From CAZHHH01 sp964532085 (lineage in GTDB: Bacteria > Bacteroidota > Bacteroidia > Bacteroidales > Marinilabiliaceae), in contig CAZHHH010000001.1 in the NCBI GenBank assembly GCA_964532085.1, positions 1 through 60,779 of the forward strand: a stretch of 60,779 nucleotides of DNA. Direction: 5' to 3'. The notes beneath the pieces were generated by a model that saw only the letters and a program-made list of their open reading frames with translations, was not told the DNA's origin and did no database searches. The position numbers and the translations under genes were made by a program. The number at the start of each line of letters is the position of its first letter. Position 1 is the stretch's first letter. Shown here piece by piece: positions 44,406 through 52,305 of the stretch.

Positions 44406-44951
44406 CTATTCTCTAACAACCTGTAAAAAACTTAATTCTAATGGTGATTTACGGCCAAAAATCTTGACCATAACTTTTAATTTCTTCTTCTCTTCATTAA
44501 CTTCCTCAATGATGCCATCAAAACCATCAAATGGTCCGTCAATAACTTTCACTGATTCACCAACATGGAATGGATCTAATATTTCTTCTGAAGATTCAGA
44601 TAGCTCATCAACAATTCCAAGCATACGTCTAACTTCAGATTCACGCATAGGAGTAGGCACATTGTTATGGTCTGTTAAAAATCCAATTACATTTGGTACT
44701 GACCTTAAAATATGCTCTACTTCACCAACTAATGCAGCTTCTATCATTATATACCCAGGAAAAAAATTTCTTTCTCGGATATATTTTTTTCCATTTCTAG
44801 TTTGATACACCTTTTCAGTTGGTATCAAAACTTGGGTAACATACTCTTGCATATTTAGGTTGGCTATTTCTGCTTCAATGTACTCCTTAACCTTATTTTC
44901 TTTTCCACCTATGGCTCGTAGTACATACCACTTCCTTTCTAAATCTGCCAT
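44406..44951 (-). CDS. nusG: Transcription antitermination/elongation factor NusG
   Basis: 181 residues. The NGN domain opens with KWYVLRAIGGKENKVKEYIE and contains RNFFPGYIMIEAAL. The C-terminal KOW domain has FHVGESVKVIDGPFDGFDG. It binds RNA polymerase and couples it to ribosomes or Rho. It starts 16 nt after secE. Confidence 0.98.
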   Translation of the reverse strand: MADLERKWYVLRAIGGKENKVKEYIEAEIANLNMQEYVTQVLIPTEKVYQTRNGKKYIRERNFFPGYIMIEAALVGEVEHILRSVPNVIGFLTDHNNVPTPMRESEVRRMLGIVDELSESSEEILDPFHVGESVKVIDGPFDGFDGIIEEVNEEKKKLKVMVKIFGRKSPLELSFLQVVRE

Positions 44952-44967
44952 TATATATTTCCTTTTT

Positions 44968-45162
44968 TTAATATAGTTTTGAATATGCCCACTCTAAAAT
45001 AGTATCAATTGAAATGTCCATAGCATAAATTACAACAGCAATAATCACTGATGCTATCATTACAACTATTGCGCTATTTTGTAATTCTGCCCAAGTTGGC
45101 CAAGTAGTTTTATTAACCAACTCGTTATACACATCTTTAATGTACTCTATTATTTTTTTCAT
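44968..45162 (-). CDS. secE: Preprotein translocase subunit SecE
   Basis: 64 residues with one transmembrane helix (IVVMIASVIIAVVIYAM). The cytoplasmic amphipathic part YIKDVYNELVNKTTWPTWAE is diagnostic. It lies between tRNA-Trp and nusG as usual in Bacteroidota. Confidence 0.97.
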   Translation of the reverse strand: MKKIIEYIKDVYNELVNKTTWPTWAELQNSAIVVMIASVIIAVVIYAMDISIDTILEWAYSKLY

Positions 45163-45195
45163 CTCTTACGACGGTTTATACCGATTACTTTATTG

Positions 45196-45268
45196 CACGG
45201 GAGGAGAGACTCGAACTCCCGACACCTGGTTTTGGAGACCAGTGCTCTGCCAACTGAGCTACACCCGT
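45196..45268 (-). tRNA. tRNA-Trp (CCA)
   Basis: 73 nt on the minus strand: acceptor ACGGGTG, D arm GCTCAGTTGGCAGAGC, anticodon loop CTCCAAA (anticodon CCA), T arm GGGAGTTCGAGTCTCTC, discriminator G. One T-T mismatch lies in the acceptor stem. CCA is not encoded. Confidence 0.95.
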
Positions 45269-45273
45269 GTAAA

Positions 45274-45302
45274 TTAAGGCTGAATTAATTATTCAGCCTT
45301 AA
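45274..45302 (-). terminator. 12-bp hairpin between tuf and tRNA-Trp
   Basis: TTAAGGCTGAAT (45274-45285) pairs perfectly with ATTCAGCCTTAA (45291-45302). There is no long T run after it on the minus strand, so it may be a partial terminator or a processing signal before tRNA-Trp. Confidence 0.65.
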
Positions 45303-45320
45303 ATATATTTTAGATTTTGT

Positions 45321-46508
45321 TTACTCTAAAATTTCAGTTACCTGACCAGCACCTACAGTACGACCACCTTCGCGAATTGCAAAACGAAGTCCTACGTTTA
45401 CAGCTACTGGGTAAATTAAATCTACAGTAATTGATACGTTATCACCTGGCATAACCATATCTGTACCTTCTGGAAGAGTAATCTCACCAGTTACGTCTAA
45501 TGTACGAATATAGAACTGAGGACGATATTTATTGTGGAAAGGAGTGTGACGACCACCCTCATCTTTCTTCAATACGTAAATTTCTGCTTTAATTTTAGTA
45601 TGAGGAGTGATACTACCTGGTTTAGCTAAAACCATACCACGTTTGATATCTTCTTTCTCAACACCACGCATTAATAAACCTACGTTATCACCTGCTTGAC
45701 CTTGGTCTAAGATTTTACGGAACATCTCTACTCCAGTACATACAGTTTTCTTACCTTCTGCACCTAAACCAATAATTTGCATCTCATCACCTGTGTTAAT
45801 AACACCAGTTTCGATACGACCAGTTGCAACAGTACCACGACCAGTAATCGAGAATACGTCTTCAACAGGCATTAAGAATGGTTTTTCAACATCACGTGGA
45901 GGTAGTGGAATCCATGAATCAACAGCATCCATCAACTCCATAACTTTCTCTTCCCACTCTTCCTCACCGTTAAGTGCACCTAAAGCAGAACCAAGAACAA
46001 CAGGAGTGTTGTCACCGTCAAACTCATAGAAGCTTAATAAATCACGTACTTCCATTTCTACTAATTCTACTAATTCAGGGTCATCTACCTGATCAGCTTT
46101 GTTCAAGAATACAACGATTCTTGGCACGTTTACCTGACGCGCAAGTAAGATGTGCTCTCTTGTTTGAGGCATTGGGCCGTCTGTTGCAGCACATACTAAA
46201 ATTGCACCGTCCATTTGAGCAGCACCGGTAACCATGTTTTTAACATAGTCGGCGTGACCTGGACAGTCAACGTGTGCATAGTGGCGTTCTGCCGTTTCAT
46301 ACTCTACGTGAGAAGTATTAATAGTGATACCACGCTCTTTCTCTTCTGGCGCGTTATCAATAGCGTCGTAGCTCTTAACCTCAGAGAAACCTCTTTTTCC
46401 TAAAACTGTTGTAATAGCAGCTGTCAAAGTTGTTTTACCGTGGTCAACGTGACCAATAGTTCCTACGTTGAGGTGTGGCTTTGTTCTTTCGAATGTTTCT
46501 TTAGCCAT
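45321..46508 (-). CDS. tuf: Elongation factor Tu
   Basis: 395 residues. G-domain motifs are GHVDHGKTTLTAAI (G1), DCPGHADYVKNM (G3) and FLNKADQVDDPEL (G4). Domains II and III follow with TGRIETGVINTGDE and the end RTVGAGQVTEILE. Delivers aminoacyl-tRNA to the ribosome. It follows tRNA-Thr by 64 nt and shares the strong promoter at 46745-46777. Confidence 0.99.
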   Translation of the reverse strand: MAKETFERTKPHLNVGTIGHVDHGKTTLTAAITTVLGKRGFSEVKSYDAIDNAPEEKERGITINTSHVEYETAERHYAHVDCPGHADYVKNMVTGAAQMDGAILVCAATDGPMPQTREHILLARQVNVPRIVVFLNKADQVDDPELVELVEMEVRDLLSFYEFDGDNTPVVLGSALGALNGEEEWEEKVMELMDAVDSWIPLPPRDVEKPFLMPVEDVFSITGRGTVATGRIETGVINTGDEMQIIGLGAEGKKTVCTGVEMFRKILDQGQAGDNVGLLMRGVEKEDIKRGMVLAKPGSITPHTKIKAEIYVLKKDEGGRHTPFHNKYRPQFYIRTLDVTGEITLPEGTDMVMPGDNVSITVDLIYPVAVNVGLRFAIREGGRTVGAGQVTEILE

Positions 46509-46572
46509 AATTCTAGATAATTTAAGACAATTAGAACAATAATAATCCGTAAATAAAAAAATACTTTTTTTG

Positions 46573-46644
46573 AGCCAATGATGAGAATTGAACTCATGAC
46601 CTCTTCCTTACCAAGGAAGCGCTCTACCCCTGAGCTACATCGGC
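46573..46644 (-). tRNA. tRNA-Thr (GGT)
   Basis: 72 nt: acceptor GCCGATG paired with CATTGGC, anticodon stem-loop CTTCC TTGGTAA GGAAG (anticodon GGT), T arm ATGAGTTCAATTCTCAT. It lies 6 nt downstream of tRNA-Gly in transcript order. Confidence 0.95.
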
Positions 46645-46650
46645 ACATTG

Positions 46651-46723
46651 AGCGGGAGACGGGGCTCAAACCCGCGACCCTTAGCTTGGAAGGCTAATGC
46701 TCTATCAACTGAGCTACTCCCGC
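46651..46723 (-). tRNA. tRNA-Gly (TCC)
   Basis: 73 nt: acceptor GCGGGAG paired with CTCCCGC, D arm GCTCAGTTGATAGAGC, anticodon stem-loop TTAGC CTTCCAA GCTAA (anticodon TCC). It is the first gene of the tRNA-tuf-secE unit. Confidence 0.96.
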
Positions 46724-46744
46724 AATTTTTAGCTTTTAAGCCCA

Positions 46745-46777
46745 CAAAGTTAATGTTTTATTAAAACAATTCACAAA
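46745..46777 (-). promoter_or_regulatory. Bacteroidota promoter for the tRNA-tuf operon
   Basis: On the minus strand, TTTG (46774-46777), 21 nt, then TAACTTTG (46745-46752), matching TTTG-N19-21-TAnnTTTG. The predicted start near 46738 is about 15 nt before tRNA-Gly. Confidence 0.8.
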
Positions 46778-46854
46778 TAAATGTAGACTTTATTTATTTT
46801 AATATACAAAATAACAAAAGCAATGTGTCAAAAATCAGTCTTAATCGCACTAAA

Positions 46855-46884
46855 AGGCTGATTACTTTTGATGATAATCAGCCT
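46855..46884 (-). terminator. Terminator after hpf
   Basis: AGGCTGATTA and TAATCAGCCT pair (10 bp) and on the minus strand are followed by TTTT. It separates the rpsU-xer-hpf unit from the tRNA-tuf operon promoter. The rest of 46724-46979 is AT-rich and otherwise empty. Confidence 0.8.
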
Positions 46885-46979
46885 AATAAATTATATTATT
46901 ATAAATTTGCAAACTGAATTCGGAGTGCAAATGTATATATATTTTTTAAAAACACAAAAATATAAACCTTTTTTTCTAT

Positions 46980-47276
46980 TTATTTTTTTAGTTTCTCTTT
47001 ATATTTAACCAACTGTTTCTTTAAAGCATCACATACTAAATCAATTGACTCCTCAAAAGTTTTACTTTGTTTTTTAGCAAATAGTGTCTGCCCAGGTATA
47101 TCTAAACTAATTTCAGCTATCTTATTCTCTACTGTTTCTTGCTTTTCAAAACGCATTATCAAGCTTGCTGAAATGATACCATCATAAAACAATCCTAATT
47201 TCTCTATTTTTTGTTTTGCAAATGCCTCTAAACGATCAGAAGCATCAAAATGTACAGATTGCATGTTTATTTTCAT
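46980..47276 (-). CDS. hpf: Ribosome hibernation-promoting factor (HPF/RaiA family)
   Basis: 98 residues, short form. Contains HFDASDRLEAFAKQKIEKL and IAEISLDIPGQTLFAKKQSK, the beta-alpha-beta fold that binds the 30S decoding region in stationary phase. It starts 21 nt after the recombinase stop and ends before a clear terminator. Confidence 0.9.
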   Translation of the reverse strand: MKINMQSVHFDASDRLEAFAKQKIEKLGLFYDGIISASLIMRFEKQETVENKIAEISLDIPGQTLFAKKQSKTFEESIDLVCDALKKQLVKYKEKLKK

Positions 47277-47296
47277 AATTTAGTCCTCCTTATAAT

Positions 47297-48205
47297 TTAT
47301 GCTCGTGGATGAGCTTGTTTATAAATTGCATTAATTTCTTCAATTGAATTGTGTGTATAAATCTGAGTTGCATTCAAATTTGAATGTCCTAATAACTCTT
47401 TTATAGCATTTAAGTCGGCTCCTCGATTTAACAATACCGTAGCATAAGTATGTCTTAAAATATGAGGGCTTCTCTTTTTTAAAGTAGTAACCCTGCTTAA
47501 TGATGTATTTACAACACGGTAAACTAATTTATTATAAATCTTAGCACCTTTGTTGGTTAAAAACAACCATTCTGACTTAGTTGTGAAACTTTTTTCACGT
47601 ATTATATTATACTCTTTTAACAATCGAATAGATTCATTTGTTAACGGAATTATTCTCTCTTTATTCCCTTTTCCTATAACTTTTACAACTTTTGATTGTA
47701 AATCAACATCTTTGACCTTCAAATTAACCAACTCTGAAAGCCTAATCCCTGTTCCATAAAACAACTCTATTATTAATTTATTACGAATACTAGGATAATC
47801 TTTGTCATAATCAAAACTATCTAACAAAGCCTCCATCTCTGATTCTCTAACAAATAAAGGAAGTTTTTTTGGAATTTTTGGCAATGGAATATATAATAAA
47901 GGATTGTCCTCTAAGACTTGTTGCCTTTGAAGATATTTGTAGAAAGATCTTACGGAAGATATTTTCCTATGAATAGTACGTGGAGTCATTTCATTTTCAT
48001 GCAAATCAACAACCCATTGACGAACCACCTTAGGCGACACGTCAGAAAAACTCTCTATACTATTATTAAAAGTAGATAAAAAAAGAACAAACTGCTCCAA
48101 ATCTTTACTATATGCAGTAATAGTATGATTTGAAACATTTTTTTCTACACTCAAATGATTTAAAAAACGGTTTATATAATTTTGCATAAAAAATGTCTTA
48201 TTCAT
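47297..48205 (-). CDS. Tyrosine recombinase, XerC/XerD-like
   Basis: 302 residues from ATG 48205; an in-frame ATG at 48187 gives MQNYINRF, equally plausible. N-terminal SAM-like core-binding domain (FLNHLSVEKNVSNHTITAYS). Catalytic residues: Arg in YGTGIRLSELVNL, Lys in VIGKGNKERIIPL, HxxR in PHILRHTYATVLL, His in LLGHSNLNATQIY, and the nucleophile Tyr in YTHNS. It probably resolves chromosome dimers. Its fixed place between rpsU and hpf indicates a housekeeping Xer, not an integrase. Confidence 0.93.
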   Translation of the reverse strand: MNKTFFMQNYINRFLNHLSVEKNVSNHTITAYSKDLEQFVLFLSTFNNSIESFSDVSPKVVRQWVVDLHENEMTPRTIHRKISSVRSFYKYLQRQQVLEDNPLLYIPLPKIPKKLPLFVRESEMEALLDSFDYDKDYPSIRNKLIIELFYGTGIRLSELVNLKVKDVDLQSKVVKVIGKGNKERIIPLTNESIRLLKEYNIIREKSFTTKSEWLFLTNKGAKIYNKLVYRVVNTSLSRVTTLKKRSPHILRHTYATVLLNRGADLNAIKELLGHSNLNATQIYTHNSIEEINAIYKQAHPRA

Positions 48206-48276
48206 CCTCTTTGTAATACGAATTTACAAATAAAAGAAGACAAACAAGACACTTTCTCAACAAAATTTCAGAGATA

Positions 48277-48468
48277 TTACTCTTCGTCTTGCTTAAGACG
48301 CTGAATATATTCAGCTTTCATTTTCTGCTCTCGTTTTAAAACAGAAGGCTTTGTAAATGATTGACGCGAACGAATTTCACGCATAGCTCCGGTTCTGTCA
48401 AACTTTCTTTTGAATCTCTTAAGAGCTCTCTCAATATTCTCACCTTCTTTAACTGGTACAATTATCAT
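48277..48468 (-). CDS. rpsU: 30S ribosomal protein S21
   Basis: 63 residues from the ATG at 48466-48468 (MIIVPVKEGENIERALKRFK). A longer frame to 48522 overlaps the promoter and is rejected. Basic tail PSVLKREQKMKAEYIQRL. In Bacteroidota S21 helps block the anti-Shine-Dalgarno, consistent with the general lack of SD sites in this window. Confidence 0.95.
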   Translation of the reverse strand: MIIVPVKEGENIERALKRFKRKFDRTGAMREIRSRQSFTKPSVLKREQKMKAEYIQRLKQDEE

Positions 48469-48505
48469 ATTTATTTTTTTAATTATTTTTTTTAATTTTG
48501 GACTG

Positions 48506-48537
48506 CAAAGATATAACTTCAATTTGACTTTTTCAAA
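48506..48537 (-). promoter_or_regulatory. Bacteroidota promoter for rpsU
   Basis: TTTG (48534-48537), 20 nt, then TATCTTTG (48506-48513) on the minus strand. The start would lie near 48499, leaving a 30-nt leader before the rpsU ATG. Confidence 0.75.
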
Positions 48538-48614
48538 TATCTTGAATAATTATCATTAATTTTTGTGGCAAATTAAATAAAGATTTATAATAGGTGCAAA
48601 TTTTTCAATGTAAT

Positions 48615-49667
48615 TTATTCTACAGAAAAATAGGGAGATATGGATGTCCACTGCTCTTCTTCAAATATATCCACAAGATTTACTTCTTCTATATTTGAAA
48701 ATTCTCCCACCTCTAGACGCTTGTCCACTATGGCTTTAGCAATATAAAAATTTATATATGGATGTTGCCTTAATTGATAAACAGAAGCTTTATTAATATT
48801 TATCTTTCGTTCTATTTCAGCTTCTATCAAAAGATTATCTTTCATTTTTTCAAAAAGATCTATGGAAACACCATAGACTTCCAAAAGTTGCTCTTTATAT
48901 ATAAACCCACCTAATTTTTTTCTATAATTGACAATTCTCAAACTTAAAACTGGTCCAATTCCTTGAAACTGCATCCATTCAGTCGTATCTGCAAGATTGA
49001 TATCTATTGCTACTAATGATTTTTTCTTATTCTCAAATTTTGGTTTTAATATTAGCTTCATTTTTTCAAGGGTGTCAATATTCCACTGTGTTAACTCTTG
49101 AACTTCTACTTTTTTAGAAAACCAATATTTACTTCTTATATCAATTAACTGTTCTATAATGCTATTATCAGAAAATATCTGAAGTAGATAATTTTCTTCC
49201 ACACGATTCAAATCAATAAATTCTAGCTTTGTTATATTTTGATTAAATGAAGTCTCTTTCTTTGTAATATTCGGCTCTATTATTAAATATGAAGACATTT
49301 TATTATAGAGTTCATCTGTAACACCATAAATTTTTTGAACATCTTCTTTTTTATAAAATCGTCCTCCCTTTTCTCTATATTTTATCCAATTTTCGGACAC
49401 TTTATTAGGGAAGCCAAAAGAAATTAACTCCTCTTTTGTCACCTCATTTGGATTGAACTTTTTTAAAAATAATTCCTCCTCTACGCCAAGAGAATCTTGT
49501 TCAATTATTCCAATTTTAGTTACATCTTGGATAAGCTCTGAAATATCAGGCTCTTCAATAAAATAAGGCACTATGACTCGTATTAATATTGAAATTATTA
49601 TAAGAATCATAAGAGCGAGAATGCCATATTGCTCGCTTCGGGTAAAGGAAAGGAAGTTTTTCAACAT
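48615..49667 (-). CDS. Helix-hairpin-helix (ComEA-like) membrane protein
   Basis: 350 residues. One N-terminal transmembrane segment (LALMILIIISILIRVIV, residues about 17-35). Then three or four HhH units: VTKEELISFGFPNKVSENW, INLADTTEWMQFQGIGPVLS, and INKASVYQLRQHPYINFYIA. HhH units of this kind bind DNA, and the family is found in most Bacteroidota with one TM helix. Possible role in DNA uptake or nucleoid tethering; not established. Confidence 0.82.
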   Translation of the reverse strand: MLKNFLSFTRSEQYGILALMILIIISILIRVIVPYFIEEPDISELIQDVTKIGIIEQDSLGVEEELFLKKFNPNEVTKEELISFGFPNKVSENWIKYREKGGRFYKKEDVQKIYGVTDELYNKMSSYLIIEPNITKKETSFNQNITKLEFIDLNRVEENYLLQIFSDNSIIEQLIDIRSKYWFSKKVEVQELTQWNIDTLEKMKLILKPKFENKKKSLVAIDINLADTTEWMQFQGIGPVLSLRIVNYRKKLGGFIYKEQLLEVYGVSIDLFEKMKDNLLIEAEIERKININKASVYQLRQHPYINFYIAKAIVDKRLEVGEFSNIEEVNLVDIFEEEQWTSISPYFSVE

Positions 49668-49711
49668 TTTTTTCTATTAAATTTAGAAATAATTTTTGCT
49701 AATAACAAATT

Positions 49712-51025
49712 TTAAATTAAACCTAATTGATTTAAAAAGACAAATGCGATTGCAATTGGTGCTAAAAACTTAATAATTAATACAAAAAATCGAAAGTAGT
49801 GTGCTATTTTACCATCAGCTTCTAATTCATTTTTTATATCTACGTTTTTCATAAACCATCCTACAAAAAGGACAATCAAAAAGCCGCCAACAGGCAACAA
49901 TACATTAGATGACACTTTATCAAATAGAGAAAAAACCACATCGTATTTCATACACATTAGTGATAACAAAGTAATGCTAACCGCAGCAATTGCTGTTGAT
50001 TTTTTTCGATTTATACTTAATTCTTCAGAAAAATATGCTACAACTACTTCTAGCAATGATATAGAAGAGGTCAATGCTGCTATTGCGAGTAAAACAAAGA
50101 ATATAACCGAGAAAAAGTAACCGCCAGTCATTTGATTAAATATATTTGGTAGAGTTTCAAACACTAATCCTGGCCCAGAGCCTGGTTCAATTCCAAATGC
50201 AAACACTGCTGGAAAAATTGCAATTCCTGCTAATATTGCAATTATTGTATCAGCCATCGACACATATATTGCTGTACTTCCTAATGATTCATTTTTTTCT
50301 ATATAAGATCCATAAGTTGCCATAACCCCCATCCCTAAACTGAGTGAAAAAAATGCTTGCCCAAGTGCTTCTAACACTACTTTTGCATTGATCGCACTAA
50401 AATCAGGTTTAAATAAGAATAATAGTCCTTCTTTTGAACCTTCTAAGGTTATTGATCTTATTCCAAGTAGTACAATTATCACAATCAGAAGAGGCATTAG
50501 CAATTTAGAATACTTCTCTATCCCTTGTCCTACACCAGATTTTACAATATACGCACTTACTCCCATAAATATTACTATCATTAGTACTGTTCTATATGAG
50601 CCTGTTGTTGCTTTTGCAAATGTTTCAGACAAGTCTGCTGGCGACTTATTGGCAAGACTATTTGTAATTGACATATGCAAATATTCTAACGTCCATCCTG
50701 CAACTACTGCATAGAATGAAAGTATTACAAATGCAGTTACCACACCAAGCAACCCGATTAAATACCATTTTTTTCCTGGAGCTAATACGTGAAATGCTCC
50801 AAAAATATTTTTTTGAGATTTTCGGCCTATTACCAACTCAGAAAGCATAACAGGCACCCCAAGTGCAAGGACAAACAGTAGATATATTAACAAGAATGCA
50901 CCTCCACCATTTTCTCCAGCCACATATGGAAATCTCCATACATTACCTAATCCAATTGCAGAACCTGCTGCTGCAGCAATGATTCCAAGTTTACTGTTAA
51001 ATCCTTCTCTTTTTGACTTACTCAT
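49712..51025 (-). CDS. Sodium-dependent neurotransmitter-symporter (NSS/SNF) family transporter
   Basis: 437 residues. The TM1 signature IIAAAAGSAIGLGNVWRFPYV, with the unwound Na+/substrate site, is near residue 17-35. TM6 carries FFSLSLGMGVMATYGSYI. About 11-12 hydrophobic helices. It imports amino acids or related solutes with sodium; substrate not assigned. Monocistronic. Confidence 0.93.
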   Translation of the reverse strand: MSKSKREGFNSKLGIIAAAAGSAIGLGNVWRFPYVAGENGGGAFLLIYLLFVLALGVPVMLSELVIGRKSQKNIFGAFHVLAPGKKWYLIGLLGVVTAFVILSFYAVVAGWTLEYLHMSITNSLANKSPADLSETFAKATTGSYRTVLMIVIFMGVSAYIVKSGVGQGIEKYSKLLMPLLIVIIVLLGIRSITLEGSKEGLLFLFKPDFSAINAKVVLEALGQAFFSLSLGMGVMATYGSYIEKNESLGSTAIYVSMADTIIAILAGIAIFPAVFAFGIEPGSGPGLVFETLPNIFNQMTGGYFFSVIFFVLLAIAALTSSISLLEVVVAYFSEELSINRKKSTAIAAVSITLLSLMCMKYDVVFSLFDKVSSNVLLPVGGFLIVLFVGWFMKNVDIKNELEADGKIAHYFRFFVLIIKFLAPIAIAFVFLNQLGLI

Positions 51026-51138
51026 AGATAAAAAAGCTTTTTTTGATAAAATTTATTGTGCAAATGTATTAATTTCTCTTCAAAAGTTAAATATGATGTT
51101 ATAAGATGTTAATCAAATGATTGATATTTTATTAAAAA

Positions 51139-51169
51139 TTGTATAAGTAATAATCATTGTTTATTTTTG
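51139..51169 (+). promoter_or_regulatory. Promoter of the aldolase gene
   Basis: TTG (51139-51141), 20 nt, TATTTTTG (51162-51169), matching the Bacteroidota consensus. The predicted start near 51176 leaves a leader of about 74 nt. Confidence 0.7.
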
Positions 51170-51249
51170 TATTTCGTTTATGAAATTAACACTCACTATA
51201 ATTTTGTGTGTTTATTTAAAAATAAAACAACATTTAAAACAATTTTAAA

Positions 51250-52245
51250 ATGGCAGTAAGTTACAAAGATTTAGGTCTGGTAAACAGCAACGAACTTTTT
51301 GCAAAAGCAATTAATGGTGGTTATGCTATCCCAGCTTACAACTTTAACAATTTAGAACAATTACAAGCTATCTTAATGGCTTGTGTAGAGACAAAATCTC
51401 CAGTTATTTTACAAGTTTCTGCAGGTGCTCGTAAGTATGCTAATGCTACATTATTACGTAATATGGCTAGAGGTGCTGTAGAATACGTAAAAGAGTTAGG
51501 TTATGAAATTCCTATCGTTTTACATTTAGACCACGGTGACTCTTTCGAAATTTGCAAAGATTGTATCGACAATGGTTTTTCATCAGTAATGATTGATGGT
51601 TCTCATTTGCCTTATGAAGAGAATGTTGCTCTAACTAAACAAGTTGTTGAGTATGCACATTCAAAAGGTGTATCAGTAGAAGGTGAATTAGGTATTTTAG
51701 CTGGTGTTGAAGACGACGTTGTTGCAGAGGAATCGACTTATACTCGTCCTGAGGAAGTTGAAGATTTTGTTAGCAGAACTGGTGTTGATTCATTAGCTAT
51801 CTCAATTGGTACTTCTCATGGAGCTCACAAATTTACACCTGAACAGTGTACAACTGATGAGAACGGTAGATTAGTTCCTCCTCCATTACAATTTGATATT
51901 TTAGAAGAGATTGAGAAAAGAATCCCAGGATTCCCAATCGTTCTTCACGGTTCATCATCTGTTCCTCAAGAGCACGTTGATACTATTAACTCAAATGGTG
52001 GAGCATTAAAAGCTACAATTGGTATTCCAGAAGAGCAATTACGTAAAGCTGCAAAATCAGCTGTTTGTAAAGTTAATATTGACTCTGATGGTAGATTAGC
52101 TATGACTGCTGCTATACGTAAAGTATTAGCTGAAAGTCCAGAGGAGTTTGACCCACGTAAATATTTAGGTCCTGCAAGAGATACTCTTAAGGAGCTATAC
52201 AAACACAAAAATGAAAAAGTTTTAGGTTCAGCTGGTAAAGCTTAA
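51250..52245 (+). CDS. fba: Class II fructose-bisphosphate aldolase
   Basis: 331 residues. Zinc ligands and the active site are in VLHLDHGDSFEICKDCIDNG, SHLPYEENVALTKQVVEYAH, GTSHGAHKF and VLHGSSSVPQEHV. Reversible cleavage of fructose-1,6-bisphosphate in glycolysis and gluconeogenesis. Codon use is visibly more biased and the coding sequence less AT-skewed than its neighbours, as for highly expressed genes. Single-gene unit with its own promoter and terminator. Confidence 0.97.
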   Translation: MAVSYKDLGLVNSNELFAKAINGGYAIPAYNFNNLEQLQAILMACVETKSPVILQVSAGARKYANATLLRNMARGAVEYVKELGYEIPIVLHLDHGDSFEICKDCIDNGFSSVMIDGSHLPYEENVALTKQVVEYAHSKGVSVEGELGILAGVEDDVVAEESTYTRPEEVEDFVSRTGVDSLAISIGTSHGAHKFTPEQCTTDENGRLVPPPLQFDILEEIEKRIPGFPIVLHGSSSVPQEHVDTINSNGGALKATIGIPEEQLRKAAKSAVCKVNIDSDGRLAMTAAIRKVLAESPEEFDPRKYLGPARDTLKELYKHKNEKVLGSAGKA

Positions 52246-52268
52246 TCTTTAATTATATCTCAAATATT

Positions 52269-52304
52269 AAAGCTGATTCATTAATTTGAGTCAGCTTTTT
52301 TTAT
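52269..52304 (+). terminator. Terminator after fba
   Basis: AAAGCTGA (52269-52276) pairs with TCAGCTTT (from 52291) and is followed by T's. The partner A's let it work in the other direction for the convergent TamL gene. Confidence 0.8.
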
Positions 52305-52305
52305 T

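Noticed and set aside
46463..46669. 68-residue minus ORF across the tRNA-Thr region
   Set aside because: It translates tRNA-Thr and the tuf start; the tRNA folds fully explain the sequence.
47297..48205. Phage or integron integrase
   Set aside because: It lies between rpsU and hpf in the core block with no att sites or phage genes, which fits a housekeeping Xer recombinase.
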